Below are positions 8,244-16,115 of a DNA stretch of 64,000 nt, one piece after another; positions within the stretch are counted from its first letter, which is position 1; the number at the start of each line of letters is the position of its first letter. Under the pieces are notes generated by a model. That model worked only from the letters and a program-made list of their open reading frames with translations. It made no database searches and was not told the origin of the DNA. This DNA is from Polaromonas sp. CF318. Lineage in GTDB: Bacteria > Pseudomonadota > Gammaproteobacteria > Burkholderiales > Burkholderiaceae_C. A program made the translations under genes and the position numbers. The stretch is from the NCBI RefSeq assembly GCF_000282655.1, contig NZ_AKIV01000135.1, positions 1-64,000 of the forward strand. Reading direction: 5' to 3'.

Positions 8244-9395
8244 ATGTTTCGCCGCCGCTTCCTTTCGCTCGCCCCTCAAATGGCTGCCCTTGCCGCCGCC
8301 CCCGCCTTCATTCGCAACGCCTATGCCCAGGAGGGCCTGACCGCCAAGGCCATCACCATCGGCAGCACGGGCGCGACCAGCGGCCCGCTGGCCGGTGTCG
8401 GTGCCGAGCTGAAGCAGGGCGTTGATGCCGCCATGGGTGAGATCAACGCCAAGGGTGGCGTGAACGGCCGCACGCTGCGCTTTCAGATGATGGACGATGC
8501 CTATGTGCCGCAGCGCAGCGCCGACAACGTCAAGAAGATGATCGACGACGGCAGCATTTTTGCGCTGATGTCCTGTGTGGGCACGCCCAACAACGCCGCC
8601 ATCGTGCCGCTGATTGAAGAGTCCAACCTGCCTTACGTCGGGCCGCGCTCGGGCGCCTCGTCGCTGCGCAAGCCCGGCATGCGCAATGTGTTCCACGTGC
8701 GCGCCAGCTTTACCGACGAAACCCAGCGCCTGGTGCAGCGGCTGGTGAGCATGGGCATGAAGGACCTGACGGTCGTTTACCTGGACAACGACTACGGCAA
8801 GGAAGTGCTGGCCGACGTCAATCGCGCGCTGCAGGCGCAGGGCGCCAAACCCGCCGCATCGGTGGCGCTGGCCGTCGACGGCAAGAACCTCAACGACGTC
8901 GTCAGCCAGGTCGTCGCGGGCAAGCCCGGCGCCGTGCTGCTGGGGACTGCCGGCTCGGCTTCGGTCGGCGTGATCGCCGCGCTGAAGAAAGTCTCGCCCA
9001 TGCTGCCCATCGCGGGCCTGAGCGTCACGCTGTCCGGCGAAGGCATCAAGGCGCTGGGCGCGGCCGGTTCCGGCCTGGCGCTGACCATGGTGTTCCCCGA
9101 CCCGTATCGCGCCAGGCTCGAGGTCGTGCGTGAGTACCAGGCCGCCATGCGCGCCGTCGGCCAGCAGGAGTTTTCGCTGGGCAGCCTGGAGAGCTACATC
9201 AACACCCACGTGATGGCTGCGGGCCTGGAGCGCGCCGGCCGCGACCTGACGCGCGCCAAGCTGCGCACCGCACTGGCCGGCCTGCAAAAGTTCGACCTGG
9301 GCGGCTTCAGTGTCGACTACGCCGCGCCGCCGTTCGCGGGCTCGAAGTTTGTGGAGCTTGGCGTGCTGGGCACCGGCGGCCGCTTTATCGGTTAA
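8244..9395 (+). CDS. ABC transporter substrate-binding protein, Liv type (orphan)
   Basis: A 383-aa protein of the LivK/Peripl_BP_6 family with an N-terminal export signal that includes a twin-arginine-like RRRFL motif and a hydrophobic stretch ending NAYAQ. The ATG at 8244 is preferred over an upstream in-frame ATG (8175) because GGAG lies 10 bp before it and it starts directly at the signal peptide. It has the ITIGSTGATSGPLAGVG ligand-loop pattern and a C-terminal LGGFSVDYAAPPFAGSKFVELG segment. No permease or ATPase is adjacent. A strong terminator follows, so it is a single-gene unit. Confidence 0.86.
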   Translation: MFRRRFLSLAPQMAALAAAPAFIRNAYAQEGLTAKAITIGSTGATSGPLAGVGAELKQGVDAAMGEINAKGGVNGRTLRFQMMDDAYVPQRSADNVKKMIDDGSIFALMSCVGTPNNAAIVPLIEESNLPYVGPRSGASSLRKPGMRNVFHVRASFTDETQRLVQRLVSMGMKDLTVVYLDNDYGKEVLADVNRALQAQGAKPAASVALAVDGKNLNDVVSQVVAGKPGAVLLGTAGSASVGVIAALKKVSPMLPIAGLSVTLSGEGIKALGAAGSGLALTMVFPDPYRARLEVVREYQAAMRAVGQQEFSLGSLESYINTHVMAAGLERAGRDLTRAKLRTALAGLQKFDLGGFSVDYAAPPFAGSKFVELGVLGTGGRFIG

Positions 9396-9418
9396 GCGCC
9401 AGGCCTGAATAAAACCAG

Positions 9419-9457
9419 AAGCCCCGGCCAGTCTTTGCACTGGCCGGGGCTTTGTTT
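9419..9457 (+). terminator. Rho-independent terminator of the binding-protein gene at 8244
   Basis: A 13-14 bp GC-rich stem (AGCCCCGGCCAGT paired with ACTGGCCGGGGCT) with a 6-nt loop is followed directly by TTTGTTTT. It lies about 24 bp after the stop codon. It is the clearest intrinsic terminator in the window. Confidence 0.92.
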
Positions 9458-9600
9458 TGCCGTATTGGTTCGGCGGCGCCCAGCTCATCAGCGGGTCAGC
9501 CGCCCACCAGCCTGCGGCGAAGCGCCGGGGCTTGCCGGGTGGTTGACGGATTAGGACGATCATCCTAGAATTTGCCGATCCCAGAGCCGCCGTCCGAATC

Positions 9601-10194
9601 ATGAGTACGCCAACCCGCGACAGCATCGTCCAAGCTGCAGACACCTTGTTTTATGAACAAGGGTTCGAGCACACATCCTTCTCGAACATTGCGGACGCCG
9701 TGAAGATCTCGCGGGGCAACTTCTACCACCACTTCAAGACCAAGGATGAAATCCTGGCCGCAGTTGTTGCCGAGCGGCTCAAGCGTACACGCGCGATGCT
9801 GGCGCAATGGGAGGCCGATGGCGAGAGCCCGCAGGACCGCATCCAGCTATTCATCACTCTCCTGATCCGCAATCAATCCAAGATCATGCGCCATGGCTGC
9901 CCGGTCGGCACCCTGTGCATGGAGCTGGCAAAGCTCAGGCACCCGGGGCGGGGCGAAGCTGACGCCGTCATGGACCTCTTCCGGGCGTGGCTTCGAGGTC
10001 AATTCCGGGAGATGGGTCGCGGCAAGGACGCGGATGTCCTTGCCCTGCATCTCCTGGCGCGTGCCCAGGGCGTCGCCGTGTTGGCGCAATCGCTTCGCGA
10101 CGAAGACTTCGTGCGGCATGAGGTGGACCTCATGACTGCCTGGGTCCGATCCTGCGGTCCCGCAAGGAAGGCCGGCTCAAACCATTCACGTTAG
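9601..10194 (+). CDS. TetR/AcrR-family transcriptional regulator
   Basis: A 197-aa protein with the TetR DNA-binding domain at residues 8-55 (FSNIADAVKISRGNFYHHFKTKDEIL) and a divergent all-helical ligand domain. It is the first gene of a compact plus-strand unit with a YciI-like protein (22 bp gap) and the DNA glycosylase tag, so it probably controls that unit and itself. The ligand is unknown. Confidence 0.88.
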   Translation: MSTPTRDSIVQAADTLFYEQGFEHTSFSNIADAVKISRGNFYHHFKTKDEILAAVVAERLKRTRAMLAQWEADGESPQDRIQLFITLLIRNQSKIMRHGCPVGTLCMELAKLRHPGRGEADAVMDLFRAWLRGQFREMGRGKDADVLALHLLARAQGVAVLAQSLRDEDFVRHEVDLMTAWVRSCGPARKAGSNHSR

Positions 10195-10216
10195 CTCTCA
10201 CTTCAGGAAGGTTTTT

Positions 10217-10510
10217 ATGTTCTGCGTCTTTCTCAGGTTCTCAAGCAACAAGGGCCGGGCAGCCCAGCATGTGGCGGAGCACAAGCGCTGGATCGACCAG
10301 GGTTTCAACGAAGGGGTTTTTCTTGTGACAGGCAGCCTCGCAGGCAATCTGGGTGGTATGGTCCTGGCGCACAACACCACGCGCGAGGCGCTGCAAGCGC
10401 GCGTGGCACTCGATCCTTTTGTCGCTGAAAACGTGGTTGATGCCGAGATTGTGGAGATGCTCCCCAACCGGTCTGATGAACGCCTGCGGTTCCTGCTGGA
10501 TCACGCTTGA
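10217..10510 (+). CDS. YciI-like protein
   Basis: A 97-aa ferredoxin-like small protein matching the YciI pattern: an early F-x-V-F-L-R-F strand, the HVAEHKRWIDQG helix, a GSLAGNLGG loop and the DPFVAENVVDAEIVEM C-terminal strand. The conserved His of the helix and the DPF motif are present. The family includes muconolactone-isomerase-like folds; biochemical roles are mostly unproven. It has a strong AGGAAGG Shine-Dalgarno and sits between the TetR gene and tag with a 1-nt gap to tag. Confidence 0.8.
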   Translation: MFCVFLRFSSNKGRAAQHVAEHKRWIDQGFNEGVFLVTGSLAGNLGGMVLAHNTTREALQARVALDPFVAENVVDAEIVEMLPNRSDERLRFLLDHA

Positions 10511-10511
10511 C

Positions 10512-11120
10512 ATGGATTCCGTCATACCAGGTCCCGATGGGCAGCCGCGTTGCCGCTGGTGTGCCGCTGCCCCCGAGTTCCTCCACTACCACGATACCGA
10601 ATGGGGATTTCCGGTTACGGATGAGTTGCGCCTGTTCGAAAAACTGTGCCTGGAGGGTTTTCAGTCAGGCCTGAGTTGGCGCACCATTCTCGCCAAGCGC
10701 GAGAACTTTCGAGCGGCCTTCTTGAATTTCGACTACCGGCGTGTCGCCCGCTTTGATGAAAGTGACGTCAAACGATTGCTTCTGGATAGTGGAATCGTGC
10801 GCCACCGCGGCAAGATAGAGGCCGTAATTCACAACGCCCGGATGGCCGAGGCCCTGGCGGACCGTGGCGGTTCGCTGGCATCTTTTTTCTGGAGCCGCGA
10901 GCCGGATCCCACGCAGCTGGCAGAGCCGCAAACCGTCTCGGCCTCGGCGGCGTCACACGCCTTGTCCAGGGAGCTGAAAAAACTGGGCTGGAAGTTCGTC
11001 GGACCGACGACCGTGTACGCCTTCATGCAGGCGGTGGGGCTGGTCAACGACCATGTCGCAGGATGTGTAGCGCGCGCCCAGGTAGAGCGAGCGCGCCGAG
11101 CGCTTGTGTTGCCGGCTTAG
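10512..11120 (+). CDS. tag: DNA-3-methyladenine glycosylase I
   Basis: A 202-aa base-excision repair enzyme that removes 3-methyladenine from alkylated DNA. It aligns with E. coli Tag along its length: zinc ligands C14, H27 (YHDTEWG) and the C-terminal GLVNDHVAGC pair, the catalytic-region Glu in LCLEGFQSGLSW, and GIVRHRGKI. The ATG at 10512 is chosen because the in-frame upstream extension overlaps the YciI gene and is not Tag-like. Coupling with a TetR regulator suggests inducible expression. Confidence 0.95.
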   Translation: MDSVIPGPDGQPRCRWCAAAPEFLHYHDTEWGFPVTDELRLFEKLCLEGFQSGLSWRTILAKRENFRAAFLNFDYRRVARFDESDVKRLLLDSGIVRHRGKIEAVIHNARMAEALADRGGSLASFFWSREPDPTQLAEPQTVSASAASHALSRELKKLGWKFVGPTTVYAFMQAVGLVNDHVAGCVARAQVERARRALVLPA

Positions 11121-11195
11121 CGGCCTGATTCCTATCCTCGCACCGCGATCCGGACCCACATCAGCCCGAGGGAGCAGCCGCAAAGGCGCTTCGGC

Positions 11196-11230
11196 GAAAG
11201 CCCAGCTCACCTGCGGCCAGCCGGGCTTTC
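11196..11230. terminator. Hairpin between convergent tag and nucleobase permease genes
   Basis: A perfect 8-bp stem (GAAAGCCC/GGGCTTTC) encloses a 19-nt GC-rich loop, between the tag stop and the end of the minus-strand permease gene. It may terminate both genes, but there is no long T-run and the loop is large. Confidence 0.35.
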
Positions 11231-11244
11231 CATCAGCGGCCGAC

Positions 11245-12531
11245 TCAATGCTTGCGATTGAGCAGCGCGTACAGCAGGATGGCGCCGAAGGTGGCCGTGC
11301 CTATGCCGCCCAGCGCGAACTGGCCGAAGCGCAGCGTGAAGTCGCCGGTGCCCAGCACCAGCGTGATGGCCGCGACGATCAGGTTTTTGTTGTCCGAAAA
11401 ATCCACCTTGTTGTCCACCCAGATCTTGGCGCCGGCCACGGCGATCAGGCCGAACACCACAATGCTCACGCCGCCCATCACCGGCAGCGGGATGGCCTGG
11501 ATCAGCGCGCCGAATTTGGGGCTGAAGCCCAGCAGCACGGCGATCAACGCCGCCACCACAAAGACGGCCGTCGAGTAAATCTTGGTCGCGGCCATCACGC
11601 CGATGTTTTCCGCGTAAGTCGTCACCCCCGTGCCGCCCGCGCCGCCCGAAACCATGGTGGCCACGCCGTCGCCGATAAAGGCCCGGCCCATGTAGACGTC
11701 CAGGTTCTTGCCGGTCATGGCCGTCACCGCCTTGATGTGGCCCAGGTTTTCCGCCACCAGGATGATGGCCACCGGCGCGATCAGCAGCATGGCGCCGGCG
11801 TCGAACACCGGCGTGGTGAAGCCCGGCAGGCCGACCCAGGCGGCGCTCGCGATGCCCGACAGGTCTATGGGTTTGCCCAGGCCCAGGCCGTTGGTGAGCA
11901 CCGCGTAAATCACGCTGGCCACAATCAGGCCGACCAGGATCAGGAGGCGCTGCACCATGCCGCGCGTCATCACTGCCACCAGGGCCACGCTGACGAAGGT
12001 CACCAGCTGCATCCACGCATCAAAATTGCCGGCCGCCATGTTCTTGACCGGAATGCCGGCCAGGTTCAGGCCTATCACCGCCACCACCGCGCCCGTGACC
12101 ACCGGCGGCATGAAACGCTCTATCCAGCCTGTGCCTATGACCTGCACCACCACGCCTATCAGGGTATAGAGCGCGCCGCAGGCAATGATGCCGCCCAGCG
12201 CGACGCCCAGGTTGGCGTTGGGCCCCTTGCCGGCATAGGCCGTGGCGGCGATCACCACGCCGATGAAGGCAAAGCTCGAGCCCAGGTAGCTGGGCACCTT
12301 GCCGCCGGTGACGAGGAAAAAAATCAGCGTACCTATGCCGCTCATCAGGATGGCGATGTTGGGGTCAAAGCCCATCAGGATGGGCGCCAGCACCGTGGCG
12401 CCGAACATCGCGATCACGTGCTGCACGCCCATGACTGCGGTCTGCGGCCAGGGCAGGCGTTCATCGGGGCCTATGACTCCGCCTTGCTGCAGTACCGCGC
12501 TGCTTTTTTCCGTCCAGTCCAGCATTCCCAT
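11245..12531 (-). CDS. NCS2-family uracil/xanthine:cation symporter
   Basis: A 428-aa integral membrane protein with about 12-14 transmembrane segments. It has the NCS2 hallmarks GVQHVIAMFGATVLAPILMGFDP near the N-terminus, the half-helix GSSFAF, and the AENLGHIKAV substrate-site segment with its conserved Glu, followed by GGAGGTGVTTYAENIGVM. It is closest in style to UraA/RutG uracil permeases, which import pyrimidines with protons. The start at 12531 has TTGGAGGG 6 bp upstream. It follows the hydrolase gene on the same strand by 82 bp; a functional link is not evident. Confidence 0.9.
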   Translation of the reverse strand: MGMLDWTEKSSAVLQQGGVIGPDERLPWPQTAVMGVQHVIAMFGATVLAPILMGFDPNIAILMSGIGTLIFFLVTGGKVPSYLGSSFAFIGVVIAATAYAGKGPNANLGVALGGIIACGALYTLIGVVVQVIGTGWIERFMPPVVTGAVVAVIGLNLAGIPVKNMAAGNFDAWMQLVTFVSVALVAVMTRGMVQRLLILVGLIVASVIYAVLTNGLGLGKPIDLSGIASAAWVGLPGFTTPVFDAGAMLLIAPVAIILVAENLGHIKAVTAMTGKNLDVYMGRAFIGDGVATMVSGGAGGTGVTTYAENIGVMAATKIYSTAVFVVAALIAVLLGFSPKFGALIQAIPLPVMGGVSIVVFGLIAVAGAKIWVDNKVDFSDNKNLIVAAITLVLGTGDFTLRFGQFALGGIGTATFGAILLYALLNRKH

Positions 12532-12613
12532 GGCATTCCCTCCAATTGATGAGTGGGGCAATGCTAGGGGGAATGCACGCCCCGCACAAGGGCGGTGCGT
12601 CGCGCAGGCGCCG

Positions 12614-13498
12614 CTAGGCCAGGAAGGCCGCCACTTCGCGCAGCACTTCCTCGTCCTTGAGGATCTTGCGGTGGCCCAGGCCCTCGGTCGCCACCAGGCG
12701 CGCGCCGGCAATCGATTCGCTGTAGGCCACGCCGTCGGCGAAGCGGTTGATGCTGTCGTGGCGGTCATGCACCACCAGCGTGGGCAGGCTGATGCGCGGG
12801 CCGACCGCGGCGGGCTCGAACTGCGGCATCAGGATGCCTTCGCGCGCTTCTATGCGCCGCTGCATGGCCGCGCGTGTGGCTTCGCTGAGGCCGAACACAT
12901 GGGCGAACAGCCGTGTGTATTCCAGCGGCGAGGCCGGCGGCGCCAGCAGCACGAGGCGGCCTGCCGCCAGCCCGCGGCTGGCCGCGTAGGCCCCGGCGTT
13001 GGCGGCCAGCGAATGCGCGACCACCGCGCGCAGCGTGTGGCCCTGCTGCAGCAGCCGCGCCGTCACGTACTCCAGCACGCGCGCAAACTGCGGCAGGTTG
13101 CTGACCGAGCCGCTGCTGCGGCCGTGCGCCGGCATCTCGACGATCACCGGGCGCAGGCCCTGCGCGCTGAGCCGTTCGGCCAGCGCCAGCATCTGGCCGG
13201 CATGGCCGCCCCAGCCGTGCACCAGCAGCACCACCGGGCCGTGCGGCGCGACGGGGCGTGAATACAGCGTGAGGCCGGCGTCTTCGAACGGCCATTGCTC
13301 GATGTGCCAGTCGGGGCTCCAGCCGCGGCGCCGGCTGATCCATTTGGGCGGCAGCGGGGTGCCGAACAGCCGGTAGGCCGCGCGCACGGCCAGGGCCGGC
13401 CACAGCTGCTGCGAAGCGCCCAGGCCCCAGCGGAAGATGCGCGTCAGGGGGCTGGCGTTGTAAAAGGCCGTGGTGGCCTGCAGGGAGGTGCGTGTCAT
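12614..13498 (-). CDS. Alpha/beta hydrolase
   Basis: A 294-aa protein with the alpha/beta hydrolase core: oxyanion-loop VLLVHGWGGHAGQM (about 92-105), nucleophile strand AVVAHSLAANAGA, the acid in VVHDRHDSINRF and the catalytic His in EGLGHRKIL. The nucleophile elbow reads AHSLA instead of the usual GxSxG, so the first small residue is Ala. About 75 N-terminal residues precede the core and could contact the membrane. It is 25 bp downstream of a 37-aa membrane peptide gene under a TetR operator, so it is likely derepressed by the TetR ligand. Substrate unknown. Confidence 0.85.
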   Translation of the reverse strand: MTRTSLQATTAFYNASPLTRIFRWGLGASQQLWPALAVRAAYRLFGTPLPPKWISRRRGWSPDWHIEQWPFEDAGLTLYSRPVAPHGPVVLLVHGWGGHAGQMLALAERLSAQGLRPVIVEMPAHGRSSGSVSNLPQFARVLEYVTARLLQQGHTLRAVVAHSLAANAGAYAASRGLAAGRLVLLAPPASPLEYTRLFAHVFGLSEATRAAMQRRIEAREGILMPQFEPAAVGPRISLPTLVVHDRHDSINRFADGVAYSESIAGARLVATEGLGHRKILKDEEVLREVAAFLA

Positions 13499-13523
13499 GG
13501 CGTGGGCTCTCCGTGCTTGCTCT

Positions 13524-13637
13524 TCAGTACCAGACCCAGTCTTCGTTGCTGCGCGGCAGGCCGCGCAGCGAAGCCAGGGCGGCCGTCACGGCGCGAGCGC
13601 CAAAAAATACACCCAGGGCGATGATCAGAATCAACAT
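13524..13637 (-). CDS. 37-aa single-pass membrane peptide
   Basis: A short ORF translated from an ATG with GAGGAAATC immediately upstream, ending in TGA at 13524. The product begins MLILIIALGVFFGARAV, a likely transmembrane helix, followed by a polar tail ending PRSNEDWVWY. Its ribosome binding site is among the best here and the frame ends cleanly 25 bp before the hydrolase start, so a real gene is likely. It is preceded by the TetR-type palindrome at 13655-13666. Role unknown; it may act with the hydrolase in the membrane. Confidence 0.7.
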   Translation of the reverse strand: MLILIIALGVFFGARAVTAALASLRGLPRSNEDWVWY

Positions 13638-13654
13638 GATTTCCTCATTTCTAC

Positions 13655-13666
13655 GCACAGTCGTGC
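13655..13666 (-). promoter_or_regulatory. TetR operator copy in front of the small peptide-hydrolase unit
   Basis: Palindrome GCAC-AGTC-GTGC, read on the minus strand as TTTCGCACGACTGTGCG, 18 bp before the 37-aa gene start. The same TTTCGCAC-RAYY-GTGC pattern occurs in the promoter of the TetR gene just upstream. A TAATTT hexamer lies directly before it in the direction of transcription. Confidence 0.7.
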
Positions 13667-13735
13667 GAAATTAGAATTTACCGACACATGCGGAAATGGC
13701 GTCGCCGCCTTCTTCCGCGCTTTTTTCCTAGTCTT

Positions 13736-14356
13736 TTATTGTGGGTTGCTCGCTTCGGTCTGGTAGCTTCGCAGCAGGCGCTTCCAGGATGCCTGGGCCC
13801 GGTCGGCCGCGCGGTTGTCGCGCAGGAAACGGGCATCGTGCAACAAGCCCATGGACAGGGCGTAAATCTCGGCCACCAGCTGCTCGGGGTCGGTATCGGC
13901 CTGCAGGTGGCCGGCCTCCACCGCCTGCAGCACGGTGCGGCGCAGGGCGGCGCGCCAGCGGGTGATTTCACCCAGCAGGGTGTCGCGCAGCTCGCCCTCG
14001 CGGTCGTCCAGCTCGAAAGCGCCCGCGGTGTAAATGCAGCCTGACTGGATCTCCACGTCGCGCATGCGCACGATCCAGCGCTGCACGATGGCGTCCAGCC
14101 GCGGCAGGCCCTTGGGCTGCTGCATGGCGGGCACAAACACGTCGGCGATGAAGCGCCGGCCGAACTCTTCAATGACGGCTTTCTGCAAGGCCTCGCGCGA
14201 GCCTATGCGCGAAAACACGCCGCTCTTGGAAATCCCGATGCGGTCGGCCACGGCCTGCAGCGTGATGGCTTCCAGGCCTTCCGCGGCGGCCAAGTCTATG
14301 CCCGCGCCAATGATGGCGGCGCGGGTCATTTCGCTTTTCTGGGTTTTGGCGTCCAT
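13736..14356 (-). CDS. TetR/AcrR-family regulator of the adjacent hydrolase unit
   Basis: A 206-aa protein with an N-terminal TetR helix-turn-helix (about residues 9-60: LQAVADRIGISKSGVFSRIGSREALQKAVIEEF) and a C-terminal ligand domain of the TetR_C type common in betaproteobacterial regulators. The ATG at 14356 directly follows a promoter whose spacer holds the palindrome, so it is chosen over longer in-frame extensions. The same palindrome lies upstream of the next gene on this strand. Autoregulation and control of the peptide-hydrolase unit are inferred from this shared site. Confidence 0.88.
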   Translation of the reverse strand: MDAKTQKSEMTRAAIIGAGIDLAAAEGLEAITLQAVADRIGISKSGVFSRIGSREALQKAVIEEFGRRFIADVFVPAMQQPKGLPRLDAIVQRWIVRMRDVEIQSGCIYTAGAFELDDREGELRDTLLGEITRWRAALRRTVLQAVEAGHLQADTDPEQLVAEIYALSMGLLHDARFLRDNRAADRAQASWKRLLRSYQTEASNPQ

Positions 14357-14363
14357 GGCGCGG

Positions 14364-14391
14364 ATATTAGCACGATTGTGCGAAAGTGCAA
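14364..14391 (-). promoter_or_regulatory. TetR gene promoter with embedded operator
   Basis: On the minus strand TTGCAC (14386-14391) and TAATAT (14364-14369) are separated by a 16-bp spacer reading TTTCGCACAATCGTGC, which contains the palindrome GCAC-AATC-GTGC (14370-14381). Repressor bound there would block RNA polymerase between -35 and -10. The element matches the second copy at 13655. Confidence 0.68.
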
Positions 14392-14471
14392 GTGGGCCAG
14401 ACTCGCGCCAGATTCCCAGCCGGCCGACGGGGGGCAAAGCGCGAGGGGTCGAAGAGAAATTCACCTTAAAG

Positions 14472-14511
14472 CAACGATTAAATAAAGAAAATCGTTGAAA
14501 TAACAACGAAT
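14472..14511. promoter_or_regulatory. HipB-type operator: inverted repeat plus extra half-site
   Basis: A perfect 8-bp inverted repeat CAACGATT-N10-AATCGTTG (14472-14497) is followed by a third half-site CAACGAAT at 14504-14511, in an AT-rich stretch 20-60 bp before hipB. HipB antitoxins bind spaced inverted repeats upstream of their own operon and repress it, with HipA as co-repressor. Assignment is by position and symmetry. Confidence 0.72.
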
Positions 14512-14530
14512 ATGAAATAAAGTCACTCCT

Positions 14531-14848
14531 ATGCGTAAGACCCCCCCCAGCCAGCCGGCCAAGCCGACGCCGGTGCTGATCCAGGCCGCCCTGCAGCGCC
14601 TGGGCAAGCGCCTGGGCACGGCGCGTAAGGCGCGCCAGCTGACGCAAGAAGACCTTGCTCACCAATCCGACGTAGGCACCAGCACCGTGCGCGCCATTGA
14701 GGCCGGTATGGACGGCGTTTCCATGGGCAATTTCCTGAAAGTCATGCGCGGCCTTCAATTGCTGGAGGAGGCCGAGCAACTGCTGGACCCGAAGCGTGAT
14801 CCCGAGATGGTCACCTACGCCTTGAAACGCATGGGGCGTTCCGCATGA
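14531..14848 (+). CDS. hipB: HipB-like antitoxin, XRE family
   Basis: A 105-aa protein with an XRE helix-turn-helix (about residues 23-75: LGTARKARQLTQEDLAHQSDVGTSTVRAIEAGMDGVSMGNFLKVM). It precedes and overlaps a HipA-like kinase gene by four bases (ATGA). By family knowledge it binds and neutralises HipA and represses the operon at the repeats just upstream. Length fits HipB (88-110 aa). Confidence 0.85.
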   Translation: MRKTPPSQPAKPTPVLIQAALQRLGKRLGTARKARQLTQEDLAHQSDVGTSTVRAIEAGMDGVSMGNFLKVMRGLQLLEEAEQLLDPKRDPEMVTYALKRMGRSA

Positions 14849-16107
14849 GCGTCGCGCCTGTCTGGGTCTGGTTGCCGGGCCAGGCCGAGCCGGTGCTGGC
14901 GGGCGAGCTCACGGTCATGCCGGCGGGCGGCCGTTTCAGGTATGTGGAGACGTACCTGGGCCTCGAGCAGCCCGTTTCCCTGGACCCTGTTGAACTGCGC
15001 CTGACGCGCCGCGTCCGGGGCATTGCCCTTCGCGGCGCCGATGGATTGCCCGGTGTCGTGCGGGACGCCAGGCCGGCCGGCTACGGCGCTGACCGGCTCA
15101 ACGCGCAGGCCGGCAGGGAACTCAGCGCGCTCGAACTGTTGCAACGTGGCGTTCCGGACGGCGTGGGTGCCATTGAGGTTTGCCAGGATCTTGAATCCAA
15201 GCTCCGCTGGAGACCCCAAAGCCTGGAAAGTCTTGAGGCCCTGCTCAAGGAACTTGACCAGCTTGAAGCGCCCAGCCGCGCCCTGCGGCGCCTGAACGGC
15301 GACCTGGATACCAGCGCGGGCGGCGAGAGGCCCAAGGCCACCCTCGTGCATGAGGGCAAGCTGTGGCTTGCCAAGATGCAGGCCCGCGGCGATCGGCCGG
15401 CCCTGCCGGCACGCGAATTCGTGACGATGCGGCTGGCGGGGGAAGCCGGGATTGAACCCGCCCGCGTGCTGCTGCGCACGCTGGGGGAACATCAGGTGCT
15501 GCTGGTCGAACGCTTTGACCGGGCCGGTGACCCCGTGCGGCCGCAACGCCGGCTCTATGCCAGCGCACATACCGTGCTGCAGCTCCAGCCCTCCGCCACC
15601 CGGGGCGACCCGGCGCGCTCCTACCTCAATCTGGCCGACCGGCTTCGCGTCTGGATGCATGGGCGGGAGGACCTGCAGCGGCAGCTTGAATTGCTGTGGC
15701 GCCGCATGGTGTTCAACGCCCTGGTGGGTAACGTGGACGATCATCCCCTTAACCATGGGCTGCTCCACGACGGGAAGGGGTGGGCGCTGGCACCGGCCTT
15801 TGACATCACGCCGGCCCTGACCCAAGCCACCAAAGAAGAGGCGCCCATGTTGCTCATGGCCACCGGCGCCGACGGGAGCGCGGTGGCCAGCGCCGGGCGG
15901 CTGCTGGATGCCTCGGTGTACTTTGGGCTACGGCGTGAAGATGCGCAGGATTGGCTGAACCAGGCCGCCCGGCTCGTTGCGGGGCGCTGGGAGGGCATGC
16001 TGCGCGAAGCGGTGGGCCCCGTTGTCGAAGACGCCGCACGCAAGGACGCCCTGGTGGCGGACGCCCGCGCAGCCTTTTCTTACGCGGAAAGTCTCGCGCG
16101 AGGCTAA
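14845..16107 (+). CDS. hipA: HipA-like serine/threonine kinase toxin
   Basis: This 420-aa protein has a HipA N-subdomain (residues 1-110), the glycine-rich phosphate-binding loop SAGGERPKATL (about 153-163), the catalytic loop NVDDHPLNHG (about 294-303, with the catalytic Asp) and the metal-binding FDITPAL (about 314). In E. coli HipA phosphorylates glutamyl-tRNA synthetase and induces persistence; related toxins use other tRNA synthetases. All kinase motifs appear intact, so it should be active unless bound by HipB. It is translationally coupled to hipB. The target is unknown. Confidence 0.87.
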   Translation: MSVAPVWVWLPGQAEPVLAGELTVMPAGGRFRYVETYLGLEQPVSLDPVELRLTRRVRGIALRGADGLPGVVRDARPAGYGADRLNAQAGRELSALELLQRGVPDGVGAIEVCQDLESKLRWRPQSLESLEALLKELDQLEAPSRALRRLNGDLDTSAGGERPKATLVHEGKLWLAKMQARGDRPALPAREFVTMRLAGEAGIEPARVLLRTLGEHQVLLVERFDRAGDPVRPQRRLYASAHTVLQLQPSATRGDPARSYLNLADRLRVWMHGREDLQRQLELLWRRMVFNALVGNVDDHPLNHGLLHDGKGWALAPAFDITPALTQATKEEAPMLLMATGADGSAVASAGRLLDASVYFGLRREDAQDWLNQAARLVAGRWEGMLREAVGPVVEDAARKDALVADARAAFSYAESLARG

Positions 16108-16115
16108 GAGTCTGT

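Noticed and set aside
8106-9644. 512-aa minus-strand frame opposite the binding protein at 8244
   Set aside because: Shadow of the real gene; composition is Gln/His/Ala/Arg biased and the frame crosses a strong terminator hairpin.
11104-12549. 481-aa plus-strand frame opposite the nucleobase permease
   Set aside because: It is extremely His/Gln/Ala/Asp rich with no domain; the minus frame is a clear 12-14 helix NCS2 permease.
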